Below, piece after piece: positions 56,068-64,000 of a stretch of DNA of 64,000 bases; position 1 is the stretch's first letter, and each line of letters starts with the position of its first letter. The stretch is from assembly GCA_965262785.1 (NCBI GenBank), contig OZ253559.1:1550001-1614000 (forward strand), read 5' to 3'. A program made the position numbers and the translations under genes. The notes under the pieces were generated by a model, which did no database searches, was not told the DNA's origin, and worked only from the letters and a program-made list of their open reading frames with translations. The stretch is from G965218495 sp965262785. GTDB taxonomy: Bacteria; Bacteroidota; Rhodothermia; Rhodothermales; Bin80.

Positions 56068-56333
56068 CTAACGCTGGCGCGAAGAGACCTGCTGCTTGAG
56101 CGGCCTTTGCTGGTGGCAGTTTGATACTATCGCTGGCGTGTCCGGACTGATGTCTGAATCCAACGCAATGTCCCCGGCCTTGCTTGTCCTGTATTCGGGC
56201 CATGACACGCGAAGCAACGGTCCGAAAGGACGGGTTCGATGTGAACGGCGCAGCCGAATTCCCGCGACAGTTGGCCGGATTGTCGGACACAATCATCGGA
56301 ACAGACAGCAGAAGCATGGCCGAGGCATACCAT
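56068..56333 (-). pseudogene. Remnant of a Planctomycete-type cytochrome (PSCyt1) domain
   Basis: Reading from 56333, the frame gives IEPVLSDRCFACHGPNTGQARPGTL, the N-terminal heme domain of PSD1/DUF1549 proteins with the CxxCH motif. The next codons should read RLD but give RWIQ; adding one T restores LRLDSDISPDTPAIVS, which is the other open frame. The gene stops soon after (about 56068) and the large DUF1549/DUF1553 body is not found. I take it as a frameshifted, truncated relic next to a sulfatase, a common pairing in Planctomycetes, Verrucomicrobia and some Bacteroidota. Confidence 0.6.
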
Positions 56334-56363
56334 TGCCTTCAGCTGCGTACCAAACCCATAGCG

Positions 56364-57827
56364 CTACTCTTCCAGGCGTCCCGGCTCGCGCGTTTCTGTG
56401 CCGGTGATATCCAAGAGCACGTCGCCGAGGCGCGCACGCATCGAATCCGCCAGAGAGGTCAGGCTTGCGACCACTTCAGGATGTGTTGCCGCTACGTCAT
56501 GGGTTTCACTCGCATCGGCCTCAAGGTCAAATAGCGCCGTTCCAATGCTGTCTTGGGTGTATTTTCCCGGCATTCCGTCAAGCCCGGGTGCCTGCCCCCG
56601 CATGGTCCGATATCTGTGAGGAAAGTGCAACTTCCAGCGTCCGCTGCGAACGGCATGCAGCTGATTTCGGTGGTACCAAAAGAAGTAAGCATCCTGCGGC
56701 GAGGATGTCTGTTCACCCGAAAGTACAGGCCAGATGTCTTTTCCGTCGATGGGGTGAGTCGGTAACGGGGCGTCAACAAGCCTGGCCAGCGTTGGGAAAA
56801 TGTCGATGGTCATCGCGGGCGTATCCACGCTCAGTCCTGCGGGGATCTGCTCCGGCCAGCGCGCAAGAAAGGGGACGCGCACGCCGCCATCAAATGTGGT
56901 GCCTTTGCCTTCGCGCAGAGGATCCGCGGAGCCGGCGTGGTTGCCGTAACTCATCCAAGGGCCGTTGTCGGAGGCGAAGATGACCAGGGTATTGCCGTCT
57001 ACGCCTGATTCCTTGAGTGCGGCCATAATTTGGCCCATTGACCAGTCGATCTCCCGAACAACATCACCAAAGAGCCCTGTGCCACTTTGCCCGGCACGCT
57101 CTTGCGACACGAATAACGGGACATGTGGCATCGGGTGCGGCAAATACAGAAAAAAAGGCACGCCCGCAGCCGCCTGCTCCTGAACGAATCTAACGCCCCG
57201 CGCGGTGAGGTCCGTCGTGAAACGCGTCTGGTCCGTATTGAAGCCGACAATGGTGTCGCCTTCTATGGTGGGCAAGTCACCCCATGCCTCCGGGTTTTCC
57301 GGGTGGAAAGGCCACATATCGTTGGAATACGGGATTCCATAATACTGGTCAAACCCGTGCCGCCGCGGCAGAAACTGGGCATGGTGACCCAAGTGCCACT
57401 TGCCGAAGATGGCAGTCGCGTAGCCTTTCGACTTGAACAACTCCCCAAGCGTGACTTCGTCGTCATGGATTCCGTGCGTACTAGCAGGCCCGAGAGCGCC
57501 ATGGATGCCGATACGATTCGCGTAGCTGCCAGTGAGCAGAGAAGCCCGTGACGCAGAGCAAACGGGCTGGCTTACGTAAAACGAAGTGAGTCGCACGCCC
57601 TCGTCGGCCATACGGTCCAGGTTGGGCGTCGTGTAGGGCGGGTCACCATGCGCCCCGATGTCAGCGTAGCCCAAGTCATCAACGAACATGATAACTACAT
57701 TCGGCGGATGGCGAGCCGGCTCAGTCGTGGCGCAGGATGCTTGCAGCGCCAGTAGTCCGACGACAAGGATGCGCCAACCCAGCGTCAAGCGCTTGCATTC
57801 CAGGAAAAACGGCACCGGAAGTCGCAT
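56364..57827 (-). CDS. Type I sulfatase (arylsulfatase A-like), lipoprotein
   Basis: 487 aa. Lipoprotein signal VVGLLALQASC, then PPNVVIMFVDDLGYADIGAHGDPPYTTPNLDRMA, QPVCSASRASLLTGSYANRIG with C-S-A-S-R (Ala in place of the usual Pro, still within the C-x-[PA]-x-R consensus), GKWHLGH, LPHPMPHVPLF, and VIFASDNGPWMSYGNHAGSADPLREGKGTTFDGG. This resembles GALNS/arylsulfatase A-like enzymes. Substrate not determined. It is followed by the Planctomycete-type cytochrome remnant and preceded, 6 bp away, by the first Mrr-like gene on the same strand. Confidence 0.93.
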   Translation of the reverse strand: MRLPVPFFLECKRLTLGWRILVVGLLALQASCATTEPARHPPNVVIMFVDDLGYADIGAHGDPPYTTPNLDRMADEGVRLTSFYVSQPVCSASRASLLTGSYANRIGIHGALGPASTHGIHDDEVTLGELFKSKGYATAIFGKWHLGHHAQFLPRRHGFDQYYGIPYSNDMWPFHPENPEAWGDLPTIEGDTIVGFNTDQTRFTTDLTARGVRFVQEQAAAGVPFFLYLPHPMPHVPLFVSQERAGQSGTGLFGDVVREIDWSMGQIMAALKESGVDGNTLVIFASDNGPWMSYGNHAGSADPLREGKGTTFDGGVRVPFLARWPEQIPAGLSVDTPAMTIDIFPTLARLVDAPLPTHPIDGKDIWPVLSGEQTSSPQDAYFFWYHRNQLHAVRSGRWKLHFPHRYRTMRGQAPGLDGMPGKYTQDSIGTALFDLEADASETHDVAATHPEVVASLTSLADSMRARLGDVLLDITGTETREPGRLEE

Positions 57828-57833
57828 CGGATT

Positions 57834-58916
57834 CTAGCGGTGTTTTGTGTCTGTAGAGAAAAACAAAGCCTCGTCAACGCGCTTTGTAGTGTAGCCCGTG
57901 TCCTCGGTCACTCCTGTGCTGGAATAGACCATCAGATATGCGAGCTCTTCGAAGTCAATCACCGTGATGCGCTTGGCAGAACCGGCCGCAAAGCCTTTTG
58001 CCGTCTCGGTGACCCCTGCCGCAGAGACCAGTATGCCCGCTTTCGCACGGGTGGCTTCAAGGCCAAGCCTGAATCGCTCCAAGTCCATTACCGTCACCAG
58101 GCTCCCTTCGGCCACCATGACATACACTCGGCTTACACCCAGCGCATCCTGTAGCACGGCGCCGCCGATACCGTCAAGTCCCTCATCGTTAACGGTTGGC
58201 CCAGGTCCACCAAGACCGAGCGCCGTTAGGACGTCCATCAGTAGCGTGACTACCTGTGCCGGGCCCAACGCGTTGATTTGACGGACGAGTTGTGACTCAA
58301 GCTCGCCATGCAACGATTGAATTGCACTTTCTATGGCACCCTCGTGAATCCGAGCCTGGCTGGTTTCGCGCTTCGTTAAGCGCTTCCCGCGTGCCGAAGG
58401 ATGACTCACATACGGGCTCCTGACGATTTTGGGCTTGTTGCGTGGTTTCGACTCTTCTTCCTTGTCCCCTGACATGACGTCAAGCGACACCGTGTCCCAG
58501 AGTGTGGGCACTGGTGGAAAATTCAATGTGAGCTGTTTCGCTATACGCTTAGGCTCCGGCTTCGGCCTGCGCGCCTCTTTCCTACTGCTAATTCGCTCTT
58601 CGTACGTTACATACTCAGGGAATTTACGCAAGAATCGAAAGTCAATACGATCAGGGTCACGACCAAGCACCGATTGGCCGCGGCTCGTCAGACGATATAC
58701 GCCACGCTTGACGCGCTCTACCAAGTGGGCCTTTTGCAAGTGCAGGATTGCATCTGCGATCTGTTTCGCAGTTGCGGGTTTGGTGCTGCGCGCTGCCGCT
58801 GCCTCAGGTTCGGTCGCCGGCAGGAGCTTCGGAATCTCAAGAGTGCGAACCGCCTCGCCAGAGGCGAGCGCTTGCAAAACCGGCAACATCACTGACGAAG
58901 TACCTGATGCGGCCAT
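57834..58916 (-). CDS. Mrr-like protein 1, catalytic residues altered
   Basis: 360 aa. Residues 1-110 form a winged-helix Mrr_N-like domain (VMLPVLQALASGEAVRTLEIP, ILHLQKAHLVERVKRGVYRLTSRGQSVLG). A long basic linker follows (about 110-190). The Mrr_cat fold runs from about 215: QLVRQINALGPAQVVTLLMDVLTALGLGG, DALGVSRVYVMVAEG, FRLGLEATRAKAGILVSAAGVTETAKGFAAGSAKRI, and TKRVDEALF. Canonical Mrr has G-D-G-G-I-D-G ... Q-A-K; here the D aligns to G and QAK to M-V-A. Most divergent of three paralogues and last in order. Nuclease activity is doubtful. Confidence 0.8.
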   Translation of the reverse strand: MAASGTSSVMLPVLQALASGEAVRTLEIPKLLPATEPEAAAARSTKPATAKQIADAILHLQKAHLVERVKRGVYRLTSRGQSVLGRDPDRIDFRFLRKFPEYVTYEERISSRKEARRPKPEPKRIAKQLTLNFPPVPTLWDTVSLDVMSGDKEEESKPRNKPKIVRSPYVSHPSARGKRLTKRETSQARIHEGAIESAIQSLHGELESQLVRQINALGPAQVVTLLMDVLTALGLGGPGPTVNDEGLDGIGGAVLQDALGVSRVYVMVAEGSLVTVMDLERFRLGLEATRAKAGILVSAAGVTETAKGFAAGSAKRITVIDFEELAYLMVYSSTGVTEDTGYTTKRVDEALFFSTDTKHR

Positions 58917-58995
58917 GGGGCGTACAATCGACTTAGTTACCTAATTGTGCTCGGAATGGGACTCTTGGGTGTGGCAATCCGGCCGGACGACTGCC

Positions 58996-60027
58996 TTAGG
59001 ATTCCGTCTGACGCAGCCGGTCGAAATAGGACGGATCAATCCGTTTAACTGTGTGGCGAGCGTGCACGACGGTGCCCACTGCGTGGGTAACCAGCAGGCT
59101 GGAAAGCTCCGAAGCGTCCATGATCTTTATTCGCTTGGCACTCCCAAGCGCATACCCGCGGGCCTCGCTGGTAAAGCCGCCAATTGAAACGAAGATGCCA
59201 CGCTCGGCATGCGCTGCATCAAATGCGCCTGCAAACTCCTGCAGATCCCGTACGTCAGCCTTCTCACCGGTAGCAACGCGGGCATACAACTGGTTGAGGC
59301 CAAGCGGATCCCTGATCGTGACTCCGGATGTCAGCGATTGCGCGGATTCGAAGTGCGAATCCGCGTCACCGTATCCCATCTTGGCCAAGAGCGCGAGAAC
59401 GATGCGGCTGAGCTGATCGGCCTCCAGGATGCCAACGCGGCGCGCAACAGCAGCCTCGAGCCCACTACGCAGTGCCTTGATGTTTTTCTCCAGGGTCTGT
59501 TCCAAGTGCGGCGACACTGGACGCAGCCGGGTTCGCCGCGCAGGAGATGCAGTGCTGAAGGCGAACCCAGTGCTGACGGTAGGCTCGACGCTGGAATTGG
59601 ACTCAGCGCTGGGTACAGCCACGGCGCTGGCGTTGCCGCGTATTTTGGACTGCGCAAGACGTTGCTTGCGACGCTCGTAGCCCTTCTTGTCGAAGGCGTC
59701 GTACTCAGGGTACCGTTCCTTAAGCATCTTATAGCTCAGCTCGAACGGATTCTCGGCCAACAGTTCAAGACCTCGCTCGGTGATCTGACTGACGCCGCGA
59801 GCTACGGCTTGTACAAGGCGCGCGTTTCTCATGTGAACAATCGCCCAAGTCACCCGCTCGTAGATCTTCCGCTGAGTGTTACTCGCGTTCATTTCCGTAC
59901 GGTCCGCATCACTAAGCTGCATACGCTCGGACACACGGTCGATTAGGTCGGCATGGGAAAGCCTTAAGCCATCCGCCAGGCTTTGAAGGGTCGGCAAAAG
60001 CAATACTTTGACGGTTGGGATCGCCAT
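58996..60027 (-). CDS. Mrr-like protein 2, catalytic residues altered
   Basis: 343 aa from ATG 60027. N-terminal winged helix: LLPTLQSLADGLRLSHADLIDRVSERMQLSDADRTEM, YERVTWAIVHMRNARLVQAVARGVSQITERGLELL. Linker is Ser/Ala-rich (130-190). Mrr_cat region: LLAKMGYGDADSHFESAQSLTSGV, DPLGLNQLYARVATGEKADVRDLQEFAGAF, RGIFVSIGGFTSEARGYALGSAKRIKIMD, VKRIDPSYF. Compared with E. coli Mrr the catalytic Asp is Ser, Q is R and K is A, while surrounding residues are well kept. The C-terminal VKRID.S.F motif is identical in type to Mrr, so it is a real homologue, not chance similarity. Confidence 0.85.
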   Translation of the reverse strand: MAIPTVKVLLLPTLQSLADGLRLSHADLIDRVSERMQLSDADRTEMNASNTQRKIYERVTWAIVHMRNARLVQAVARGVSQITERGLELLAENPFELSYKMLKERYPEYDAFDKKGYERRKQRLAQSKIRGNASAVAVPSAESNSSVEPTVSTGFAFSTASPARRTRLRPVSPHLEQTLEKNIKALRSGLEAAVARRVGILEADQLSRIVLALLAKMGYGDADSHFESAQSLTSGVTIRDPLGLNQLYARVATGEKADVRDLQEFAGAFDAAHAERGIFVSIGGFTSEARGYALGSAKRIKIMDASELSSLLVTHAVGTVVHARHTVKRIDPSYFDRLRQTES

Positions 60028-60180
60028 GGAAGATCTTTGTTGGTTTGTACTTTTAACGTGGCAACGGACAGCGCACAAAGGCTTTGGTCAAGGGTGCCAA
60101 CTGCGGCCGATGCCAGTAGAGCATCAAGTCGCAAGTTTTCGTCTGGATCACCGTGCTACACATATTAGACTATTCTCGAA

Positions 60181-61095
60181 CTATGCCACCGCTTCTTCGT
60201 GAACTGGAAAGTAGCTTTGGTCAAGTCTCTTGACGATGTGAGAATCGTGTTCCTGAACACCGATATTGTGCGCTACCATAAGGCGCGCCAGCTCTTCGCT
60301 GTCCAGCAGTACCATCTGCTTGGGAGAGCCCATAGCGTATCCTGTGGCCTGATTGGTAAATCCCTTCGCGGAAACAAATACCCCGACATCCGTCTGGGTG
60401 GTCTCGATAGCGCTGGCAAAGATCTGCAAGTCCCTTAAGTCAGGCTTTTCACCTGCTGCGGTCTTTACATAAGCATGGTTAAGTCCCAGCGGATCCGTGA
60501 GAACGGTCCCGCCGGAGCTGCCATTGGCTCGCGGATCGGTCTGGACGGAGCCATAACCAAGTCTTTCAAGAAGCTCGCAGACGATATGACTGAGATCGGT
60601 TGCGCTTGCCTGACGCACCTCATTTGCAAGTGCCACCACCAGAGCGTTGTTTAATTGACTGACAGCCCTGTCGACGGCAGCCTCCGTTGCCACGGCAGGC
60701 ATCGGTGCAGGGGCTCCCTTGGTACCCCGCCGCGCTGGCTTACCCTTCGACTTGTTCGGGTTGTAGTCGCAAAACTCGCGCAGAGTGGTGTAGTTCACCT
60801 GCTCGGGTTTCGTGGACAAAAGCTTGAGCCCGAGTAGGCTTATGCGCGTATAGCCTCGCCTGGTCCGATCCAGGAGACCGGCCTTGACCAGATGCATGAT
60901 GGTTCCAGTCAGTTTTTCGTAGATCAGAGGCTTAGAACTGCCAGCGCGCGTGGAAGACACCTCCTCCTCAGAAAGATTGAAGTGCTGCCGAATCGGCTCT
61001 ACAAGTTGTGAAGCATGCAAATCTTCACCCCTGGACATTGCTTCAAGTACGGGCAAAAAGAGCCGCTTTGATCCGGGAAGCTTGGGAGTGTTCAT
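60181..61095 (-). CDS. Mrr-like protein 3, catalytic residues altered
   Basis: 304 aa, first in transcription order. Winged helix: LFLPVLEAMSRGEDLHASQLVEPIRQHFNLSEEEVSS, YEKLTGTIMHLVKAGLLDRTRRGYTRISLLGLKLL. Short basic linker (NPNKSKGKPARRGTKG). Mrr_cat region: ELLERLGYGSVQTDPRANGSSGGTV, DPLGLNHAYVKTAAGEKPDLRDLQIFASAI, VGVFVSAKGFTNQATGYAMGSPKQMVLLD, VKRLDQSYF. The catalytic Asp aligns to Gly, Q to K and K to A. It shares the AxGEKxDxRDLQxFA stretch with protein 2, which is absent from canonical Mrr and may mark a new subfamily. Confidence 0.85.
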   Translation of the reverse strand: MNTPKLPGSKRLFLPVLEAMSRGEDLHASQLVEPIRQHFNLSEEEVSSTRAGSSKPLIYEKLTGTIMHLVKAGLLDRTRRGYTRISLLGLKLLSTKPEQVNYTTLREFCDYNPNKSKGKPARRGTKGAPAPMPAVATEAAVDRAVSQLNNALVVALANEVRQASATDLSHIVCELLERLGYGSVQTDPRANGSSGGTVLTDPLGLNHAYVKTAAGEKPDLRDLQIFASAIETTQTDVGVFVSAKGFTNQATGYAMGSPKQMVLLDSEELARLMVAHNIGVQEHDSHIVKRLDQSYFPVHEEAVA

Positions 61096-61329
61096 GATGC
61101 GAACTGACGTAGTAGCGTACTATGAGATGAAGAGTGTTAGTGGGGCGGCAACAGTTTTAGGAGTAGTAGCTGTAAATGAAGTTTCCGCAATTGCAGCTTT
61201 CAGGGCGGGGTTTTCCCTGGTCTGTTTTTCCTACTACTACTAGATCTCCGAATGCGCACCCAAATAAAGCCACAAGAACGACACTTTCACAAGCAAAGTC
61301 AAGCGAAAACATGCGGCTCTGTGCTACAA

Positions 61330-62433
61330 TCAATTAATGCCGACGACTGCCTCGATTTGCTGAATAAACATCTCTTCGGCGCGCTCGACCCATTGGCGAA
61401 AGCCCGTCGCGTCGAAATCATACTCAGGAATGAAGCGCACAAGCTTGTTCAAGTTAAAGTCATCAGACTGAACGGCCGCACCCATTCGAATCCCGTCGAT
61501 GGCGTTGCAGTGTTGCTCAAAGTGTTTGCGGACCGGGTTAAGAAGCAGCGGCTTTCCCAAGTACATAGATTCAGCCATGCTTTCGAATCCCGAGGTGGTT
61601 GCCACTCCTTGGCACTTAGCCATCATTTCCAAAAAGCGTCGTCCATGGAGTCGGTGGAATGTGAGCGTCTTTTCGTGTACGGTGATTTCTTCCGCATCGG
61701 GCTTGTTCCAATAGCAATGAATCTGGACTTCAGGGTTACGTCTATGCCAGTCAATCAAAGCGCCCGCCAGACTGTAGTGAAACAGGTACACCAGAAAGAA
61801 AGGAGCATTTTGCACGGGCGTAACCTCAAAGAGCTCATCGCGCAATAGTGGCGGCATGACGACCAGCCGCTTGGAGGCCAGTGGCTCGGCATCGTACAAC
61901 GACAACCCGAACCGACGCGCAGCCCCCATTCCGGTCAAGTTCGTGAAAAACATCGTCGAGCGCTTTTGAATCGCGAACCCATCCGGAAATTGATAGCATG
62001 GATGCAAGAACATGAATTGGTGCGCCACCGAGATCATGGGCATCTGCGGCTTATGACGCAGCGCATACAAACCGCCAAGCGGTTCGTAGAAGTTGACGAT
62101 GACATCCGGCTTCTCGCGTCGAATATGAGCGTTGATGGTCGAAAACGCCCCTGCAAACTGGTTCCAGCGTCCGCTGTTGGTGGCCAGCGTCTTCGGCCAG
62201 TGGATGCTTTGGCTTTGTCCGTCTAAGACAAAGTGAACGCTTTCCACGTAGGTGATCGGTGCCCCAAAGTGCTTCTCGAAGTACGCAGGGATGGCTTGGC
62301 CTCCACCCCGGCTTACGATGGCGCCACAAACGCGGTGGCCTGCACGCGCGAGCATGGCGTTTAATGCCATGGCCTGCGTCAGATGCCCCCGCCCCTCACC
62401 TTGAATGATAAACAGGCACGTGAGCCGAGCCAT
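61330..62433 (-). CDS. GT-B glycosyltransferase family protein (MurG/GT28-like)
   Basis: 367 aa. CLFIIQGEGRGHLTQAMALNAMLARAGHRV is the N-terminal GEGRGH nucleotide-sugar transferase motif. KPDVIVNFYEPLGGLYA and the C-terminal ATTSGFESMAESMYLGKPLLLNPVRKHFEQHCNA (donor-binding, E-Q-x-x-N) complete the GT-B fold. Acceptor unknown; a glycolipid or lipid A-related sugar is suggested by the directly upstream LpxH-like gene, whose stop codon abuts this ATG. Confidence 0.85.
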   Translation of the reverse strand: MARLTCLFIIQGEGRGHLTQAMALNAMLARAGHRVCGAIVSRGGGQAIPAYFEKHFGAPITYVESVHFVLDGQSQSIHWPKTLATNSGRWNQFAGAFSTINAHIRREKPDVIVNFYEPLGGLYALRHKPQMPMISVAHQFMFLHPCYQFPDGFAIQKRSTMFFTNLTGMGAARRFGLSLYDAEPLASKRLVVMPPLLRDELFEVTPVQNAPFFLVYLFHYSLAGALIDWHRRNPEVQIHCYWNKPDAEEITVHEKTLTFHRLHGRRFLEMMAKCQGVATTSGFESMAESMYLGKPLLLNPVRKHFEQHCNAIDGIRMGAAVQSDDFNLNKLVRFIPEYDFDATGFRQWVERAEEMFIQQIEAVVGIN

Positions 62434-63297
62434 CTAACTGGCAATATCAGCGTGGGGCAGTCGAACGGAGAAGGCGGGAATGCGCTCTGACTGGCCATCG
62501 CCCCTGCGAATCTTGGCCTTCACGCGCCGGGGCGGGTGGTCGATCTTGGTCCACTCAATCAACTCCAGCGTCCCATCAAAGTGTTCCACAAGTGCTGTGC
62601 AGCTCTCAACCCAGTCGCCGCAGTTGGCATATTCGATGCGGCCAATCCTTCGTATCTCGGCGTGGTGGACGTGTCCGCACACCACGCCGTCGGCGCCCTG
62701 CGAGCGGGCTAGGTTTGCCATAACCGCTTCGAAGTCAGCAATAAACTGCACGGCGCGTTTCGTCTTATGCTTTAAGAATCCGGCCAGTGACCAGTACGGC
62801 AAGCCGCAGAGGCGGCGCGCGAAATTGACCAGGCGATTCAGCGACAAGAGACCCCGGTAGACTTTGGCACCCAGAAGCGACAGCCAGCGCGCGTGGCGAA
62901 TCATGCCGTCAAAGTTGTCGCCGTGTAAGACCACCAACTTGCGGCCGTCGGCCGTGACATGGATGATTTCGTTCTTGATCTCCACTTCGCCAAAATTGAG
63001 GTCCACGTAGTCACGCGCAAATTCGTCATGGTTGCCCGGCAGGTAGACAACGCGGGTCCCCTTGCGGGCTTTTCGAAGGAGCTTCTGGATCACATCGTTG
63101 TGGCTTTGCGCCCAGTGCCAGGAGCGTGCCAAAGCCCACCCGTCAAAGACGTCTCCTACCAGATAGAGGACTTCGGACTCGTTGTGGCGCAAGAAGTCGA
63201 GAAGAAAAGGCGCCTTGCAGGCCTTCATCCCAAGGTGAATGTCAGAGATCCAGATTGTACGGTATCGGTTAGGAGCCTTCATGCGGGCGTCAGACAA
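62434..63297 (-). CDS. UDP-2,3-diacylglucosamine diphosphatase-like metallophosphoesterase
   Basis: 287 aa. The five metallophosphoesterase motifs are present: ISDIHLG, GDVFDGW, LPGNHDEF, VLHGDNFD and CGHVHHAEIRRIG, plus YANCGDWVESCTALVE. These are the LpxH-type arrangement (lipid A precursor hydrolysis), close to the LpxH-like enzymes next to glycosyltransferases in Bacteroidota. Activity on UDP-diacylglucosamine is likely but not certain. In operon with the downstream glycosyltransferase. Confidence 0.85.
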   Translation of the reverse strand: MSDARMKAPNRYRTIWISDIHLGMKACKAPFLLDFLRHNESEVLYLVGDVFDGWALARSWHWAQSHNDVIQKLLRKARKGTRVVYLPGNHDEFARDYVDLNFGEVEIKNEIIHVTADGRKLVVLHGDNFDGMIRHARWLSLLGAKVYRGLLSLNRLVNFARRLCGLPYWSLAGFLKHKTKRAVQFIADFEAVMANLARSQGADGVVCGHVHHAEIRRIGRIEYANCGDWVESCTALVEHFDGTLELIEWTKIDHPPRRVKAKIRRGDGQSERIPAFSVRLPHADIAS

Positions 63298-63405
63298 GTG
63301 GCGATCAATAAGGCAAGCAGGCTGTGCAGCCGTGGTTTTTGTTCATCGTGCAGGTAGGTACAACGCACCCACGCAACCTATTACAACGCGCAAGCACGTA
63401 ACTGG

Positions 63406-63744
63406 TTACCGCGCAATATGCATTGAGCACAATTTCTTAACGCCGTCACGTGCTTCCTTAGACTTAAAGAGCACCAGAATTCGTGATCCCTGCCCTAGAA
63501 GCTGGACATAGGGCGTCCCCTTTTTCTTGCCCGACGTCAACATTTCAACCTCCTTGTACCAAACCACCGTTACCTGCATGCCCATGGGAGTGCGCACGTA
63601 GAGTATGAGCCTGGTTTTCGTGCAAAAAAGGCGTCCCTTGCTGAGAACATTGCCAATGTTCACGTCAAAGCGCACCTTTTCCGAGGCCAGAATGGCTTCC
63701 CCGGCCAAAATGCGGTCGATGCATTTCTCATCCCGTTCGTGCAT
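63406..63744 (-). CDS. Small protein with PH/GRAM-like beta fold, unknown function
   Basis: 112 aa, family not recognised with certainty. The pattern GRLFCTKTRLILYVRT followed by VVWYKEVEMLTSGKKKGTPYVQLL and a final helix (SKEARDGVKKLCSMHIA) resembles bacterial PH or GRAM domains. No signal peptide or membrane helix. It lies 108 bp upstream of the LpxH-like gene on the same strand. Confidence 0.5.
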   Translation of the reverse strand: MHERDEKCIDRILAGEAILASEKVRFDVNIGNVLSKGRLFCTKTRLILYVRTPMGMQVTVVWYKEVEMLTSGKKKGTPYVQLLGQGSRILVLFKSKEARDGVKKLCSMHIAR

Positions 63745-63968
63745 TCTTCAGGACGCAGTGTTAGGAGCAGCCAATCCAGAAGCCTCAAATTGCACTAGAT
63801 AGAATGCGTTCATAGTGGCAGACGCCGCGGCCCGGGTAGGAATCTATTCACGTAGATACAGGGGCTCTGAGTGCGTGCAATGCCCGAGTCACATCGCCCA
63901 GCGACTTCGGCCTTTGATTTACTGCTGCACTTACGTCGAGACATTTCGCAGTCCGCCGTAGGTTCGTT

Positions 63969-63995
63969 GAATCGGCATACGTCGGATGCCGATTC
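63969..63995. other. Perfect 10-bp inverted repeat
   Basis: GAATCGGCAT and ATGCCGATTC separated by 7 nt near the right edge. No T-run, so it may be an operator, an IS end or part of a structured RNA continuing beyond the window. Confidence 0.35.
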
Positions 63996-64000
63996 GGTCG

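Noticed and set aside
57834..61095. Active Mrr-type restriction system
   Set aside because: The catalytic Asp and QAK triad are replaced in all three proteins and there is no methyltransferase nearby.

Overview
The window looks like a chromosomal segment from a member of the Bacteroidota/Rhodothermota radiation (Rhodothermia-like, probably marine or saline). The reasons are a type IX secretion C-terminal sorting domain (NPFNP... at the end of the 17.3 kb gene), a DUF3098 membrane protein, DUF1343/NamZ, TATCTTTG or TATATTG promoter boxes of the Bacteroidetes type (TAnnTTTG) just upstream of several genes, weak Shine-Dalgarno sequences before most genes, and moderately high G+C. This assignment is inference; there is no rRNA in the window.

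Layout. 1-1.6 kb: start of a 2-oxoglutarate:ferredoxin oxidoreductase alpha subunit running off the left edge. 1.75-17.2 kb: a transposon-rich zone with two IS1595-type copies (one split by an IS1634-type element), an ISNCY-type IS, a Tn5/IS4-type IS whose transposase carries an N-terminal DruA-like (DUF4338) region, and a second IS1634-type element; between them lie a beta-propeller protein, apaG, a xylose-isomerase-like enzyme and a DUF3500 lipoprotein. 17.3-22.6 kb: two arylsulfotransferase-like secreted proteins and a divergent sulfatase. 23.6-30.8 kb: tRNA-Ala(GGC), fused aspartokinase/homoserine dehydrogenase, dapB, dapA, then gyrA. 31.0-38.3 kb: a nested group II intron assembly (below). 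38.3-40.1 kb: the C-terminal 60 percent of an RND efflux transporter with no 5' part in the window. 40.2-57.8 kb: lysine 6-transaminase with a cupin, lipA, a sulfatase/M14 peptidase/Gfo-Idh-MocA operon, ndk, namZ, mreD, sufE-like, gnd with a nucleoside hydrolase, a decayed cytochrome remnant and a third sulfatase. 57.8-61.1 kb: three tandem Mrr-like proteins. 61.3-63.7 kb: a GT-B glycosyltransferase, an LpxH-like phosphoesterase and a small unknown protein.

The most striking structure is at 30998-38273. A group II intron (30998-34923) encodes an intact RmInt1-like reverse transcriptase and is itself interrupted by a different, complete group II intron (31467-33495): a twintron. The proof is internal to the window. 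A second copy of the outer intron (34924-38273) begins at the very next base and has an uninterrupted, empty version of the inner insertion site; the 469-nt 5' segments of the two copies are identical and of identical length. The second copy is broken by a 1449-bp IS with 12-bp terminal inverted repeats and a 4-bp GATA duplication, and its RT has an additional stop codon. The block abuts the RND transporter fragment in a position consistent with an intron splice junction, but the upstream flank is not the missing RND exon, so recombination between intron copies, or a repeat-driven assembly join, must be considered.

The second candidate for something undescribed is the tandem trio of Mrr-like proteins. 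All keep the winged-helix plus Mrr_cat architecture and the conserved C-terminal signatures, but the canonical D...QAK catalytic residues are replaced in every one, with Lys to Ala in all three. The third is the DruA-transposase fusion carried on an IS bounded by an intact 9-bp target duplication. Metabolically, the window joins aspartate-family amino-acid synthesis (thrA-dapB-dapA, lat), envelope and peptidoglycan handling (namZ, mreD, LpxH-like, glycosyltransferase) and turnover of sulfated organics (three sulfatases, two arylsulfotransferase-like proteins).
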